13,562 bases of DNA from contig JASIBM010000044.1 in NCBI GenBank assembly GCA_030045175.1, forward strand, positions 1 to 13,562, read 5' to 3'. Shown here piece by piece: positions 1-7,052 of the stretch. Source of the DNA: Streptosporangiaceae bacterium (GTDB lineage Bacteria; Actinomycetota; Actinomycetes; Streptosporangiales; Streptosporangiaceae). Position numbers and translations under genes: made by a program. Under the pieces are notes generated by a model, which searched no databases, was not told the DNA's origin, and was given only the letters and a program-made list of their open reading frames with translations. Each line of letters begins with the position of its first letter. Position 1 is the first letter of the stretch.

Positions 1-1158
1 CGCCTCCGCGCTGGCCTGCGCCAGCCCCGCGACGTGCAGCACGCCGGCCATGGCCGACCCGCCGACGGCGGGGTCGAGCCCGGCGTCGCGCGCCGCCTGC
101 CTGATGGCGGCCAGCGCGGCATCGAGGTCTCCCGGCCAGAACGCGACCTGCACCACCGTGCCGTCTGACAACATCGTGCCGTCTGACAACATCGTGCCGT
201 CTGACAACACCGCGCCGTCTGACAACACCGCGCCGCCTGGCCCCGGGCCCGCGCCCCACCACGGCGGCGGATCCTCGCTCACGGTCGCGCCCGCGTCCAG
301 CAGGCCGGCGATCAGCCTGGCCCGCTCGGCCACACCGCTCGCGTCGCCCTCCACGGCGATGGCCACGCTGACCGGCGAGCCGGCGCCTGGCCAGTCGATC
401 TCGGCGGCGACCGGGGCGTGCGGCGACTCGATCGCCGCCGTGAGCAGGCCGCACGCGTCAGCCGCCACCGCGCCGCGCGCCACCACGTAGGCCGTCGCCG
501 CGGGCACCGGGTGCAGCCGGAACGTCGCCTCGGTGATCAGCCCGAGCGTGCCACGAGACCCGGCGAACAGCTTGCCCAGGTCATAGCCGGCTACGTTCTT
601 GACCACCTTGCCGCCAGAGCGTGCGACCGTCCCGTCCGCCCGGACGATCGTGATCCCGATCAGCAGGTCCCTTCCGCTTCCATAACGCAATCGCAGTGGC
701 CCGGCTACGCCGGCCGCGAGCACGCCACCGATCGTGCCACGGGTCGATCCATGGTCGCCCCCAGACCCGGGCAGTCGCCGCGCGAGCGGCGGGTCGAGCG
801 CAAGCCGCTGGCCGGCCGCGCCGAGCGCTTGCGCCAGGCGATCGAGGGTGATCCCGGCCTGCACGCTCACCACCAGGTCAGCGGCCTCGTGCTCGATGAC
901 CTGGTCCATGCCGGTCACGTCGATCACCAGGTCGCAGCGTCGCGGCGGATAACCCCAGCCCAGCTTGGAACCCGCGCCGCGCGGCACCACGGCCAGCCCG
1001 AGGCCGGCCGCCGCCCGCAGCAACTGGCTGGCCTCCTGCGTGCTCGCTGGTGAGGCCACGGCCGATGGCCGGACCCCGCCGACGGCATCGGCCGGCCCAG
1101 CTCGCCTGACCGCCTGGCAGGCCGCGGCGATCGACCGGGGGATCGAGTCAGCGGCCAT
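1..1158 (-). CDS. glcE: Glycolate oxidase FAD-binding subunit GlcE (3' end outside window)
   Basis: The frame is open from an ATG at 1158 to the window edge: 386 residues with no stop seen. It encodes a PCMH-type FAD-binding subunit that works with GlcD to oxidise glycolate to glyoxylate. Visible motifs are PRGAGSKLGWG (residues 59-69), DPP (122-124) followed by TIGG (142-145), GGKVVKNVAGYDLGKL (182-197) and GSRGTLGLITE (200-210), all typical of GlcE. About a dozen extra residues sit between DPP and TIGG. Residues about 310-334 are four copies of a six-residue repeat (see repeat feature). E. coli GlcE is about 350 residues, so the missing part may be short. It lies 33 bases after the glcD stop, so the two are almost certainly co-transcribed. 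A GTG two codons upstream of the ATG is an alternative start; the Shine-Dalgarno (GGCGG) is weak. Subunit identity is confident. Substrate is inferred from the pairing. Confidence 0.88.
   Translation of the reverse strand, partial: MAADSIPRSIAAACQAVRRAGPADAVGGVRPSAVASPASTQEASQLLRAAAGLGLAVVPRGAGSKLGWGYPPRRCDLVIDVTGMDQVIEHEAADLVVSVQAGITLDRLAQALGAAGQRLALDPPLARRLPGSGGDHGSTRGTIGGVLAAGVAGPLRLRYGSGRDLLIGITIVRADGTVARSGGKVVKNVAGYDLGKLFAGSRGTLGLITEATFRLHPVPAATAYVVARGAVAADACGLLTAAIESPHAPVAAEIDWPGAGSPVSVAIAVEGDASGVAERARLIAGLLDAGATVSEDPPPWWGAGPGPGGAVLSDGAVLSDGTMLSDGTMLSDGTVVQVAFWPGDLDAALAAIRQAARDAGLDPAVGGSAMAGVLHVAGLAQASAEA
158..229. repeat. Four tandem 18-bp units inside glcE
   Basis: Units start at 158, 176, 194 and 212. 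On the plus strand they read GTGCCGTCTGACAACATC (twice), the same with ACC at the end, then GCG...ACC. The units are 16-18/18 identical to one another. Eighteen bases is exactly six codons, so GlcE gains a repeating Leu-Ser-Asp-Gly-(Ala/Thr)-(Val/Met) segment without a frame change. The repeat sits in a Gly/Pro-rich stretch away from the FAD motifs. Confidence 0.95.
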
Positions 1159-1191
1159 CGGCACCCGCCAAGAGCGGTTTGCTTGGCATTG

Positions 1192-2685
1192 TCACAACAG
1201 CTCCACTTGGCCGGTGGCGACCAGCGGATGCGAGCCGCGCCGGACGCCGGGGACCTCGCCGCACAGTCGCGGCGTGGGGAAGATCTTGCCCGGGTTGCAC
1301 AGGCCGGCCGGATCGAACGCGCAGCGAAGCAGTTGCATCGTGTCCAGGTCGTCGGGCCCGAACATGCGAGGCATGTACTTGGACTTGTCCGCGCCGACGC
1401 CGTGCTCGCCGGTGATCGAGCCGCCGTTGCTGATGCACTCATCGAGTATCGCGCCGGAGAGCTCCTCGGCCGCGGCTGCCTGCTCGGCGCTCGCGTCGTC
1501 GAACAGCACGAGCGGGTGCAGGTTGCCGTCGCCGGCGTGGAAGACGTTGGCCACCCTGATCCCGGCCCGGGCGGAAAGCTCGCTGATCCGGTCGAGCACC
1601 CGCGGCAGGGCGGTGCGCGGCACGACGCCATCCTGCACGATGTAGGCAGGGCTGATCCGCCCGACGGCGGCGAACGCCGACTTGCGGCCGGTCCATATCG
1701 CCGCGCGCTCGGCCGGGTCGGCGGCCTCCCTGATCTCGAACGAGCCCTCCTGCTCGCAGAGCGCTCGCACGGCCGCGACCTCGGCCGCGACGTCGCCGGC
1801 CGGGCCGTCGAGCTCGACGATCAGCACCGCGCCCGCGCCCTGCGGGTATCGGCACGCCACCGACGCCTCGGCCGCCTCGATGGACAGGGCGTCCATCATC
1901 TCGATGGCGGCGGGCAGCAGGCCGGCGCCGATGATCGCGGACACCGCGGCGCCGCCGTGCCCGGTCGTGCTGAACGCGGCTAGCAAGGTCGTCACTGCCT
2001 GCGGGATCGGCGTCAGCTTCACCACGACCTTCGTCACGATGCCGAGCGTTCCTTCTGAGCCGGTGAACGCCCCGATCAGGTCGTACCCTGGCGCGGCGCC
2101 GGTGCCGTCGCCGAGCCAGGTCAGCTCGCCCATGGGGGTGACGACCTCCAGGCCGGTCACGTGGTGCACGGTGAAGCCGTGCTTGAGGCAGTGCGCGCCG
2201 CCGGAGTTCTCGGCCACGTTCCCGCCGATCGAGCAGACCTGCTGGCTGGACGGGTCGGGCGCGTAGAACAGGCCGAACGGCCGCGCCGCCGTGCTCACGG
2301 CCAGGTTGGTGACGCCAGGCTCCACGACAGCCCGGCGGCTGGCCGGGTCGATCTCGATGATCCGGCGCATCCTGGCGGTCACGATAAGCAGGCCGTCGGC
2401 TCGGGGCAGGGCGCCACCGGACAGGCCGGTGCCGCTGCCGCGGGCGACGAAGGGAACCGCCGCCTGCGCGCACGCCCTGACCACGGCGGCCACCTGCCCG
2501 GCCGTCTCGGGCAGGACGACGAGGCCGGGAGCGCAGCGATGAGACGTCAGCCCGTCGCACTCGTAGGTGCGCAGCTCCATCGGGTCGGAGATGACCGCGT
2601 CCTGGCCGCAGATCTCGGCCAGCACCGGGGCAAGCCGGACCAGGGCGCCGAAGGTGCCAGGGTCGGGTTGGTCTTGCGCGCCCAT
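1192..2685 (-). CDS. glcD: Glycolate oxidase subunit GlcD, FAD-linked oxidase
   Basis: This 497-residue protein is a flavoprotein 2-hydroxyacid dehydrogenase subunit that oxidises glycolate (possibly also D-lactate) to the 2-oxo acid. The N-terminal FAD-binding 4 domain shows RGSGTGLSGG (82-91), GGNVAENSGG (154-163) and GSEGTLGIVTK (209-219). The C-terminal FAD-oxidase domain shows HAGDGNLHP (383-391), GGSITGEHGVG (421-431) and NPGKIFP (464-470). Length matches E. coli GlcD (about 499). The ATG at 2685 is preceded by AGGAGG about seven bases upstream, which fixes the start. It is the first gene of a glcD-glcE pair. The divergent region 2686-2971 must hold its promoter, but I could not pick convincing -35/-10 boxes. 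The family also contains D-lactate dehydrogenases; the neighbouring glcE and the malate synthase gene favour glycolate. Confidence 0.92.
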   Translation of the reverse strand: MGAQDQPDPGTFGALVRLAPVLAEICGQDAVISDPMELRTYECDGLTSHRCAPGLVVLPETAGQVAAVVRACAQAAVPFVARGSGTGLSGGALPRADGLLIVTARMRRIIEIDPASRRAVVEPGVTNLAVSTAARPFGLFYAPDPSSQQVCSIGGNVAENSGGAHCLKHGFTVHHVTGLEVVTPMGELTWLGDGTGAAPGYDLIGAFTGSEGTLGIVTKVVVKLTPIPQAVTTLLAAFSTTGHGGAAVSAIIGAGLLPAAIEMMDALSIEAAEASVACRYPQGAGAVLIVELDGPAGDVAAEVAAVRALCEQEGSFEIREAADPAERAAIWTGRKSAFAAVGRISPAYIVQDGVVPRTALPRVLDRISELSARAGIRVANVFHAGDGNLHPLVLFDDASAEQAAAAEELSGAILDECISNGGSITGEHGVGADKSKYMPRMFGPDDLDTMQLLRCAFDPAGLCNPGKIFPTPRLCGEVPGVRRGSHPLVATGQVELL

Positions 2686-2971
2686 GTCCGCCTCCTGCGT
2701 CGCCCGTGGCTGGCCGCCGCTGATGGTCTGTCCTGCACATCATCTCCCGCGCTGGCAGCGAGATTCGACCCCCGGTTGGTTGCTAAAGCATCGGCGCGCC
2801 GGGTGCGTGCGCCGACCTGGTTGCCGAGGGCTTCACATGGGCACTAATGGCCTGGCGCACCCTTTCGCCAGCACCCGGTGCCGACCGCCTGGGTGGTGCG
2901 CACCGCATTGAACACGCGCGTCTGGAGGCGCCCGACGGCGGCCAGATTCGCGGCAAACCAGGAGGCAGTCA
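2686..2971. other. Divergent intergenic region, glcD / small membrane protein
   Basis: These 286 bases separate two divergent genes, each with a good Shine-Dalgarno (AGGAGG before glcD; GGAGG at 2961-2965 before the plus-strand gene). I see no convincing ORF. The only clear structure is a 7-bp perfect inverted repeat at 2791-2815. Promoters for both directions are expected here, but no strong -35/-10 pair is visible. Confidence 0.5.
2791..2815. repeat. Inverted repeat upstream of glcD, possible operator
   Basis: TCGGCGC (2791-2797) and GCGCCGA (2809-2815) are perfect 7-bp arms around an 11-base spacer, 106-130 bases upstream of the glcD start. It could be a regulator site or simply GC-rich chance. 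Nothing in the sequence identifies a binding protein. Confidence 0.25.
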
Positions 2972-3340
2972 GTGAACGACGACGACGTCACCCAGGAAGT
3001 ATTCGGCGCGGTGCGGGCGACGGTTCCTGATGCCAGAACGCGTGCTCAAGTCCAGCACGTCAGATCCGCCGTGCGGGCGCGTCGAAAGCCGCGCGGGCTC
3101 ACCAGGCTCGCCGGCGCCGGGCTCTGCGCTACGGTCGCCGTAACGCTCGGCATCTCAGCCATCGATGCGGGCCGGAGCGCGTCCGGGCGCCAGCCGAACC
3201 ACCTAGTGCCCGCGGCGGTGCACGCGTCCCATAAGGATCGGGCACCTCGCCATGCCGAGACGATCGGAACTGTCGTTCACCATCGTCGCCAGCAGTTCAG
3301 GCGGCGCGCGGTGGTTGAGCCGCTCTCCGGAAATAGGTGA
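2972..3340 (+). CDS. Small protein of unknown function with one predicted membrane helix
   Basis: A GTG at 2972 follows GGAGG at 2961-2965 with ideal six-base spacing, which is the main evidence that this 122-residue frame is translated. Residues 1-35 are polar, residues 34-42 are rich in Arg/Lys (VRARRKPRG), and residues about 44-66 form a hydrophobic Ala/Gly/Leu/Val segment compatible with one membrane helix, N-terminus inside. The tail is low in complexity and rich in His and Arg. The layout (short polar N-terminus, basic stretch, one helix) recalls the start of actinobacterial sigma-factor-linked membrane proteins such as the CU044_5270 group, but the usual large C-terminal domain is absent. 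It may be a truncated remnant or a true small protein. I looked for a frameshift that restores a longer protein and found none. It ends 39 bases before tenA. Confidence 0.5.
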   Translation: MNDDDVTQEVFGAVRATVPDARTRAQVQHVRSAVRARRKPRGLTRLAGAGLCATVAVTLGISAIDAGRSASGRQPNHLVPAAVHASHKDRAPRHAETIGTVVHHRRQQFRRRAVVEPLSGNR

Positions 3341-3364
3341 CAGCCGGCAGAGATTGCCAGCGGC

Positions 3365-5659
3365 CTACACTATGCGCGCATGAGCGATCGTTTCACCAGC
3401 GAGTTGTGGCACGGCATCACCGACATTTACGGTGCCATCCTGGCGCACCCGTTCCTCACCGGGCTGACAGACGGCAGCCTGCCGCAGGACAGCTTCGTCT
3501 TCTATGTCGTCCAGGACGCGCTCTACCTGCGGCAATATGCCCGCGCGCTGGCGAACGTGGCGAGCAAGGCAACCGACACCGCTGGAACGGAGCTGTTCGC
3601 CAGGCATGCCGCCGGCGTCGTCGCGGTCGAGATGGGCCTGCACCAGTCGCTGCTTGCCGACCTCGGCATCGATCCCGCGGCGGTCGATGCGGAAGAGGCG
3701 CCCACGACGCTCGCCTACAACACCTACCTGCTGGCTGCCACCCAGGGCGGCTCGTACGCGGAAGGCGTCGGCACCGTGCTGCCCTGCTACTGGATCTACG
3801 GGGAGGTCGGCAAGCACCTGCTCGGCCGCGGCTCGCCCAACCCGCGCTACCAGCGCTGGATCGACACCTATGGTGGCGACGAGTTCGATGCCGAGGTCCG
3901 TGACGTCATCGCGGTCGCCGACAAGCTCGGCCCCGGTCTCGCCGCCGCCGAGCGCGAGCGGGTGCGGCGCCACTTCCGCCTGACCAGCCGGTACGAGTGG
4001 ATGTTCTGGGACATGGGCTACCGTCAGCAGTCCTGGCCTGTGTAAGCCGCTCGTGGCGAGCCGGGCGAACATCGGCTTCTGCGACTTGTAGAGCCTGGGG
4101 AACTCGGCGTACAGGCGGTCGTAGGCGGCCCGGCTGGCGGGATCGGGCCGGAACGTGGCGCCGACGACGGCCAGTTCGCCCGCCTCGGCGGGGGAGACGG
4201 CGCCCAGCGCGATCCCGGCGAGGATGGCCGCGCCGCGCAGGTTCGCGTGCATCGGATCCGCGATCCGCTCCACCGCTCGGTCCATGACGTCGGCGTGGAT
4301 CTGGCACCACAGGTCGGACAGGGCGCCGCCGCCGAACACTCGGACCGAGTCGAACCTTCGCCCGGCGAAGCGCTCCACCGCCTCGTGCAGCCACCGGTTG
4401 TTGTAGGCGACGCCCTCGAGCACGGCGCGGGTCATCGCGGCCAGGTCGGCCTTGAGTGAGAGGTTGTGAAAGCCGGCCCGGGCGTTCCTGTCGTCGACCG
4501 GAGAGCGCTCCCCGGCCAGCCACGGCGTGAAAAGCACCCCGCCCGCGCCGGGCGGAGCAGCGGCGGCGAGCTCGCAGAGGGCGTCGAAGCCCGGCCTGGA
4601 CGTGGCGAGCCCTGGCATCGGCCCGATGACCTGGTCGCGCAGCCAGCGCAGGCACGCGCCCGCCGTCTCGTGGTTGTTCGCCACCAGGTAGCCACCTGGC
4701 AGCACGCCAGGCACCGTCGCGATCTGCCTGACCGGGTCGGTCTTCTTGCCTGGGACCGTGCAGCTCACCCAGGACGTGGTGCTGAGCGCCAGGTGGCACC
4801 GCGTCGCATCCGTGGTGCCGGTGCCGAGCGCGGCCGAGTGCAGGTCAGGCGTGCCAGCCACGACAAGCACACCGGGATCAAGCCCGATGGCGGCGGCGAC
4901 GTCGGCGCGGACCGGCCCGATCACCGCCCCTGTCGCCAGCAGCGGCGGCAGCTTGGCCGGATCGATTCCGGCCAGCTTCACCAGGCGCTGGTCGTAGCCG
5001 AGCCGGCCGGGGCGCCTGTTGTCTGTGAGCCACGCCGCGGTCATCGATGCTGGCGACGCGGCGGCGGTCCCGGTGAAGCGCATCGAGACGTAGTCAACGG
5101 GCTCGAGGTACCAGCGCGCCGCCTGCGCGATGTCGGGGCGGTCCAGGCCGAGGTAGAGCATGTGCCCGATCGGGTCGGCGCCAGAGGTCGAGGGGGCTCC
5201 CGCCGTCTTCCTGATCCAGGCCGCCAGCGTCCGCGCCGAGTACCCGGAGATCGGCCCGCCGAACCGGCGCCTCGCGTGCCAGCCGCCTCGCGTGTCCATC
5301 CACAGCAGGCACGGGCCCACCGGAGTGCCGTCGGCGGCGACCGGCACGGTGCTCGCCCACTGCCCGGTCACGCTCACCGCGACGATCCGGCCTGGCGGTA
5401 CCGCCCGGCTGCCTAGCGCCGCCTTGGCGGCGCCGGTGATCAGCTGCCACCACAGCTCGGCGTCTTGCTCGGCGCCCCCGTCGTCGGTCAGGGCCGTCTC
5501 GAGCTCCGCGCCCGTGGTCCAGGCCACCGTGCCAGCCAGCGAGACGAGCCCGACCTTGAGGCCGCTGGTCCCCAGGTCGATGGCGAGCGCGAATCTCTCG
5601 CCTGTGCCGGCCCGGGGGGACACTGAGCCCCCGGATCCCCCCGCGTCTGGGTCAGGCAT
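3365..5659 (-). CDS. FGGY-family carbohydrate kinase (xylulokinase-like) with a 226-residue antisense C-terminal extension
   Basis: Residues about 23-537 form a complete FGGY kinase, which phosphorylates a sugar or polyol with ATP. Visible are the N-terminal phosphate loop AIDLGTSGLKVGL (26-38), catalytic Asp272 in GTPDLHSAALGTG, the FGGY signature region from GGVLFTPWLAGERSP (373-387), and the ATP-domain motif FGGGALSDLW (442-451). Natural homologues end soon after a segment like LYKSQKPMFARL (523-534), at about 480-540 residues. Here no stop occurs, and the frame continues antisense through the whole of tenA to a TAG at 3365-3367. The extension has no recognisable domain, so a lost stop codon is likely. 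The ATG overlaps the upstream lyase stop by eight bases (ATGCCTGA), implying translational coupling; no Shine-Dalgarno precedes it. A GTG at 5623 with GGGGG upstream is an alternative start. The substrate cannot be read from sequence; 'xylulokinase' is only nearest-family wording. Confidence 0.82.
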   Translation of the reverse strand: MPDPDAGGSGGSVSPRAGTGERFALAIDLGTSGLKVGLVSLAGTVAWTTGAELETALTDDGGAEQDAELWWQLITGAAKAALGSRAVPPGRIVAVSVTGQWASTVPVAADGTPVGPCLLWMDTRGGWHARRRFGGPISGYSARTLAAWIRKTAGAPSTSGADPIGHMLYLGLDRPDIAQAARWYLEPVDYVSMRFTGTAAASPASMTAAWLTDNRRPGRLGYDQRLVKLAGIDPAKLPPLLATGAVIGPVRADVAAAIGLDPGVLVVAGTPDLHSAALGTGTTDATRCHLALSTTSWVSCTVPGKKTDPVRQIATVPGVLPGGYLVANNHETAGACLRWLRDQVIGPMPGLATSRPGFDALCELAAAAPPGAGGVLFTPWLAGERSPVDDRNARAGFHNLSLKADLAAMTRAVLEGVAYNNRWLHEAVERFAGRRFDSVRVFGGGALSDLWCQIHADVMDRAVERIADPMHANLRGAAILAGIALGAVSPAEAGELAVVGATFRPDPASRAAYDRLYAEFPRLYKSQKPMFARLATSGLHRPGLLTVAHVPEHPLVPAGQAEVAPHPLALGGGETGAELVGDRDDVTDLGIELVATIGVDPALVARVGRAAAEQVLADLPVDPVAGQHGADAFRVRAALGGSQQVGVVGERRGRLFRIDRRGIDAEVGKQRLVQAHLDRDDAGGMPGEQLRSSGVGCLARHVRQRAGILPQVERVLDDIEDEAVLRQAAVCQPGEERVRQDGTVNVGDAVPQLAGETIAHARIV
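3366..3371 (+). promoter_or_regulatory. Candidate -10 element for leaderless tenA mRNA
   Basis: TACACT ends eight bases before the tenA ATG at 3380. Transcription would therefore start at or next to the A of the ATG. No Shine-Dalgarno is present, which fits a leaderless mRNA, common in actinobacteria. No good -35 box is visible at the normal spacing, so the call rests on the -10 and its position. Confidence 0.4.
3380..4045 (+). CDS. tenA: TenA family protein (thiaminase II / aminopyrimidine aminohydrolase)
   Basis: The 221-residue product matches the all-helical TenA fold in length and motifs. TenA hydrolyses 4-amino-5-aminomethyl-2-methylpyrimidine (or thiamine) to hydroxymethylpyrimidine for thiamine salvage in the cytoplasm. 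Key residues of the B. subtilis enzyme have counterparts: Asp46 in VVQDALYLRQY (Asp44), Cys136 in VLPCYWIYGEVG (catalytic Cys135), Tyr140 in the same motif (Tyr139) and Glu206 in SRYEWMFWD (Glu205). It is therefore likely to be active. The ATG at 3380 has no Shine-Dalgarno and a -10-like TACACT just upstream, so the mRNA is probably leaderless. No thi gene or TPP riboswitch is seen nearby, so the gene stands alone with respect to thiamine synthesis. The opposite strand carries an open extension of the FGGY kinase frame over its full length. Confidence 0.9.
   Translation: MSDRFTSELWHGITDIYGAILAHPFLTGLTDGSLPQDSFVFYVVQDALYLRQYARALANVASKATDTAGTELFARHAAGVVAVEMGLHQSLLADLGIDPAAVDAEEAPTTLAYNTYLLAATQGGSYAEGVGTVLPCYWIYGEVGKHLLGRGSPNPRYQRWIDTYGGDEFDAEVRDVIAVADKLGPGLAAAERERVRRHFRLTSRYEWMFWDMGYRQQSWPV
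4049..4061. terminator. Small hairpin at the tenA / kinase convergence
   Basis: GCTCG (4049-4053) and CGAGC (4057-4061) pair around a three-base loop, four bases after the tenA stop and near the natural end of the kinase domain. It has no U-tract and only five base pairs. A bidirectional terminator would fit the place, but the structure is weak. Confidence 0.2.
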
Positions 5660-7043
5660 CGGGGGGTATGGCCTGCTGCTGGTCCATCATGTCCGCCATG
5701 ACCGCCTTGATGAACTCGTCCGCCGCCATGGTCATCCCCCCGGCAACGCCGCCGTAGATCGCGCCGCTCGACGTCGGCTGGCCGGCCTGGCCCTGGGCGT
5801 ACTCCACGGCCGCCGCGAGGTCGGCTGCGAACGCCTGCGCCACGCCTGGCCGCGTCTGCGGCCTGGTCACCGCCATGTGCAGCGCGTTCGGGTACTGCTG
5901 GCCGTTGAATCGCCAGCCGCGCGGCCGCATGAAGTCGTTGACGTGGTAGATGTCGAACTCATCGGAGGTGAAGCTGAACAAGAACGTCGGCTTGCCCAGG
6001 ATGCGCAGCTGCGGATGGGAGCGGACCGCTTGCTGCATCGCCTGCGACGTCTCGAAGATCTGGCGCGCGTAGGTGAGGTAACCCTCCCAGCCCAGGCTGA
6101 CCATCGCCGCCCAGGTGGAGGCCAGCAGCCCGCCGGAGCGCGAGCCGTCCATCCCTGGCGAGCAGTACTTGCCACCGGTCCAGTCGGTCAGGTAGAAGTA
6201 CTGCGCGTTGCGCAGCTCGCGACGCCGGAACACGACCACGGATGAGCCCTTGAACGCGTAGCCGTACTTGTGCGTGTCGGCGGAGATGCTCGTGACCCCT
6301 GGCACCCGGAAGTCGAACGCCGGCACGTCGTAGCCGAGTCGCTGGCCGAAGGGCAGGATGAACCCGCCCAGGCAGCCATCCACGTGCAGGCCGACCCCGT
6401 GGCGCAGCGCCAGGTCGGACAGCTGCCCGATGGGGTCGATGGTGCCGTACCCGTAGTTGCAGGCGGAGCCGACCAGCGCGATCGTGCTCGCGTCGAGGTG
6501 ATCGGCGACCCAGTCCACGTCCACCTCGGTGGTGACCGGATCGACCGGCGCCCGGCGGAGTTCGACCCCGAACAGGTGGCACGCCTTGTCGAACGCCGGG
6601 TGCGCGGTCTCCGGCTTGATCAGGTTCGGCGTGGTGACGCCGCGCTCGGCCCTGGCCCAGTCCCGGTAGGCGAGCACGGCGTGCAGGATCGACCCGCTGC
6701 CCCCGGTGGTGACGAGGCCGCAGGGCGGGCCGTCGGTCACCGAGCCGCCGCCGAGCACGTCGAGGGTCATCGCGATGATCTCGGCCTCGAACTTGGTCAT
6801 GCTCGGGCACATGTCCCGCTGCAGGGCGTTGACGTGCGCGAACTGCTCGAACGCCGAAGCCAGGAAGTGGTAGTGCTCGTGATCGCCGCAGTACATCGTG
6901 CCCGAGCACCTGCCGGTCTCCCAGAAGGAGTCTTCCTCGGCGCCGATCGCGGCAAGCTCGGCGAGAATCTCCTCACGCGGCCGCCCGTGCGCAGGAAGCG
7001 CCCGGTTGACCGCGAATCGCTCCGCATACGGAAATGAACTCAT
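5652..7043 (-). CDS. PLP-dependent lyase/decarboxylase resembling sphingosine-1-phosphate lyase
   Basis: The 463-residue protein belongs to the group II decarboxylase / sphingosine-1-phosphate lyase branch of PLP enzymes. Evidence includes GTMYCGDHEHYHFL (49-61) and FEAEIIAMTLDVLGG (85-99), the phosphate-cup region TTGGSGSI (112-119), HVDGCLGGFILPF (220-232) with Asp222 for the PLP pyridine nitrogen, and SADTHKYGYAFKGSS (254-268) with Lys259 as the Schiff-base lysine. The C-terminus (SSGAIYGG, 425-432) also resembles S1P lyase rather than glutamate decarboxylase. S1P lyases split phosphorylated amino alcohols into an aldehyde and phosphoethanolamine, but bacterial relatives may use other substrates. 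No membrane helix is visible. The start follows AGGT, which overlaps the upstream stop; the gap to that stop is nine bases. The stop overlaps the kinase start. An adjacent kinase suits an enzyme acting on a phosphorylated substrate (inference). Confidence 0.82.
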   Translation of the reverse strand: MSSFPYAERFAVNRALPAHGRPREEILAELAAIGAEEDSFWETGRCSGTMYCGDHEHYHFLASAFEQFAHVNALQRDMCPSMTKFEAEIIAMTLDVLGGGSVTDGPPCGLVTTGGSGSILHAVLAYRDWARAERGVTTPNLIKPETAHPAFDKACHLFGVELRRAPVDPVTTEVDVDWVADHLDASTIALVGSACNYGYGTIDPIGQLSDLALRHGVGLHVDGCLGGFILPFGQRLGYDVPAFDFRVPGVTSISADTHKYGYAFKGSSVVVFRRRELRNAQYFYLTDWTGGKYCSPGMDGSRSGGLLASTWAAMVSLGWEGYLTYARQIFETSQAMQQAVRSHPQLRILGKPTFLFSFTSDEFDIYHVNDFMRPRGWRFNGQQYPNALHMAVTRPQTRPGVAQAFAADLAAAVEYAQGQAGQPTSSGAIYGGVAGGMTMAADEFIKAVMADMMDQQQAIPPDA

Positions 7044-7052
7044 TTGATCAAC

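Noticed and set aside
158..229. Could the short tandem repeats be a CRISPR array?
   Set aside because: Units are 18 bp, directly adjacent with no spacers, in frame, and inside glcE.
1183..1983. Long plus-strand open frame opposite glcD, and similar ones at 418-1053 and 2161-2847
   Set aside because: They lie antisense to the well-supported glcD/glcE frames, have Arg/Gly/Ala-rich composition with no domain, and lack ribosome sites. They are open because stops are rare in GC-rich DNA.
3320..3380. TPP riboswitch ahead of tenA
   Set aside because: Only 39 bases separate the preceding stop from the tenA ATG and no THI-box-like conserved sequences are visible.
4043..4045. TTA codon in the kinase frame as bldA-type regulation
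   Set aside because: It falls in the antisense extension past the kinase fold, which is probably not functional, and the organism is not shown to be a streptomycete.
4466..5416. Plus-strand 316-codon frame opposite the kinase
   Set aside because: Antisense to a motif-rich kinase domain, low-complexity Arg/Gly/Pro composition, no recognisable motif.
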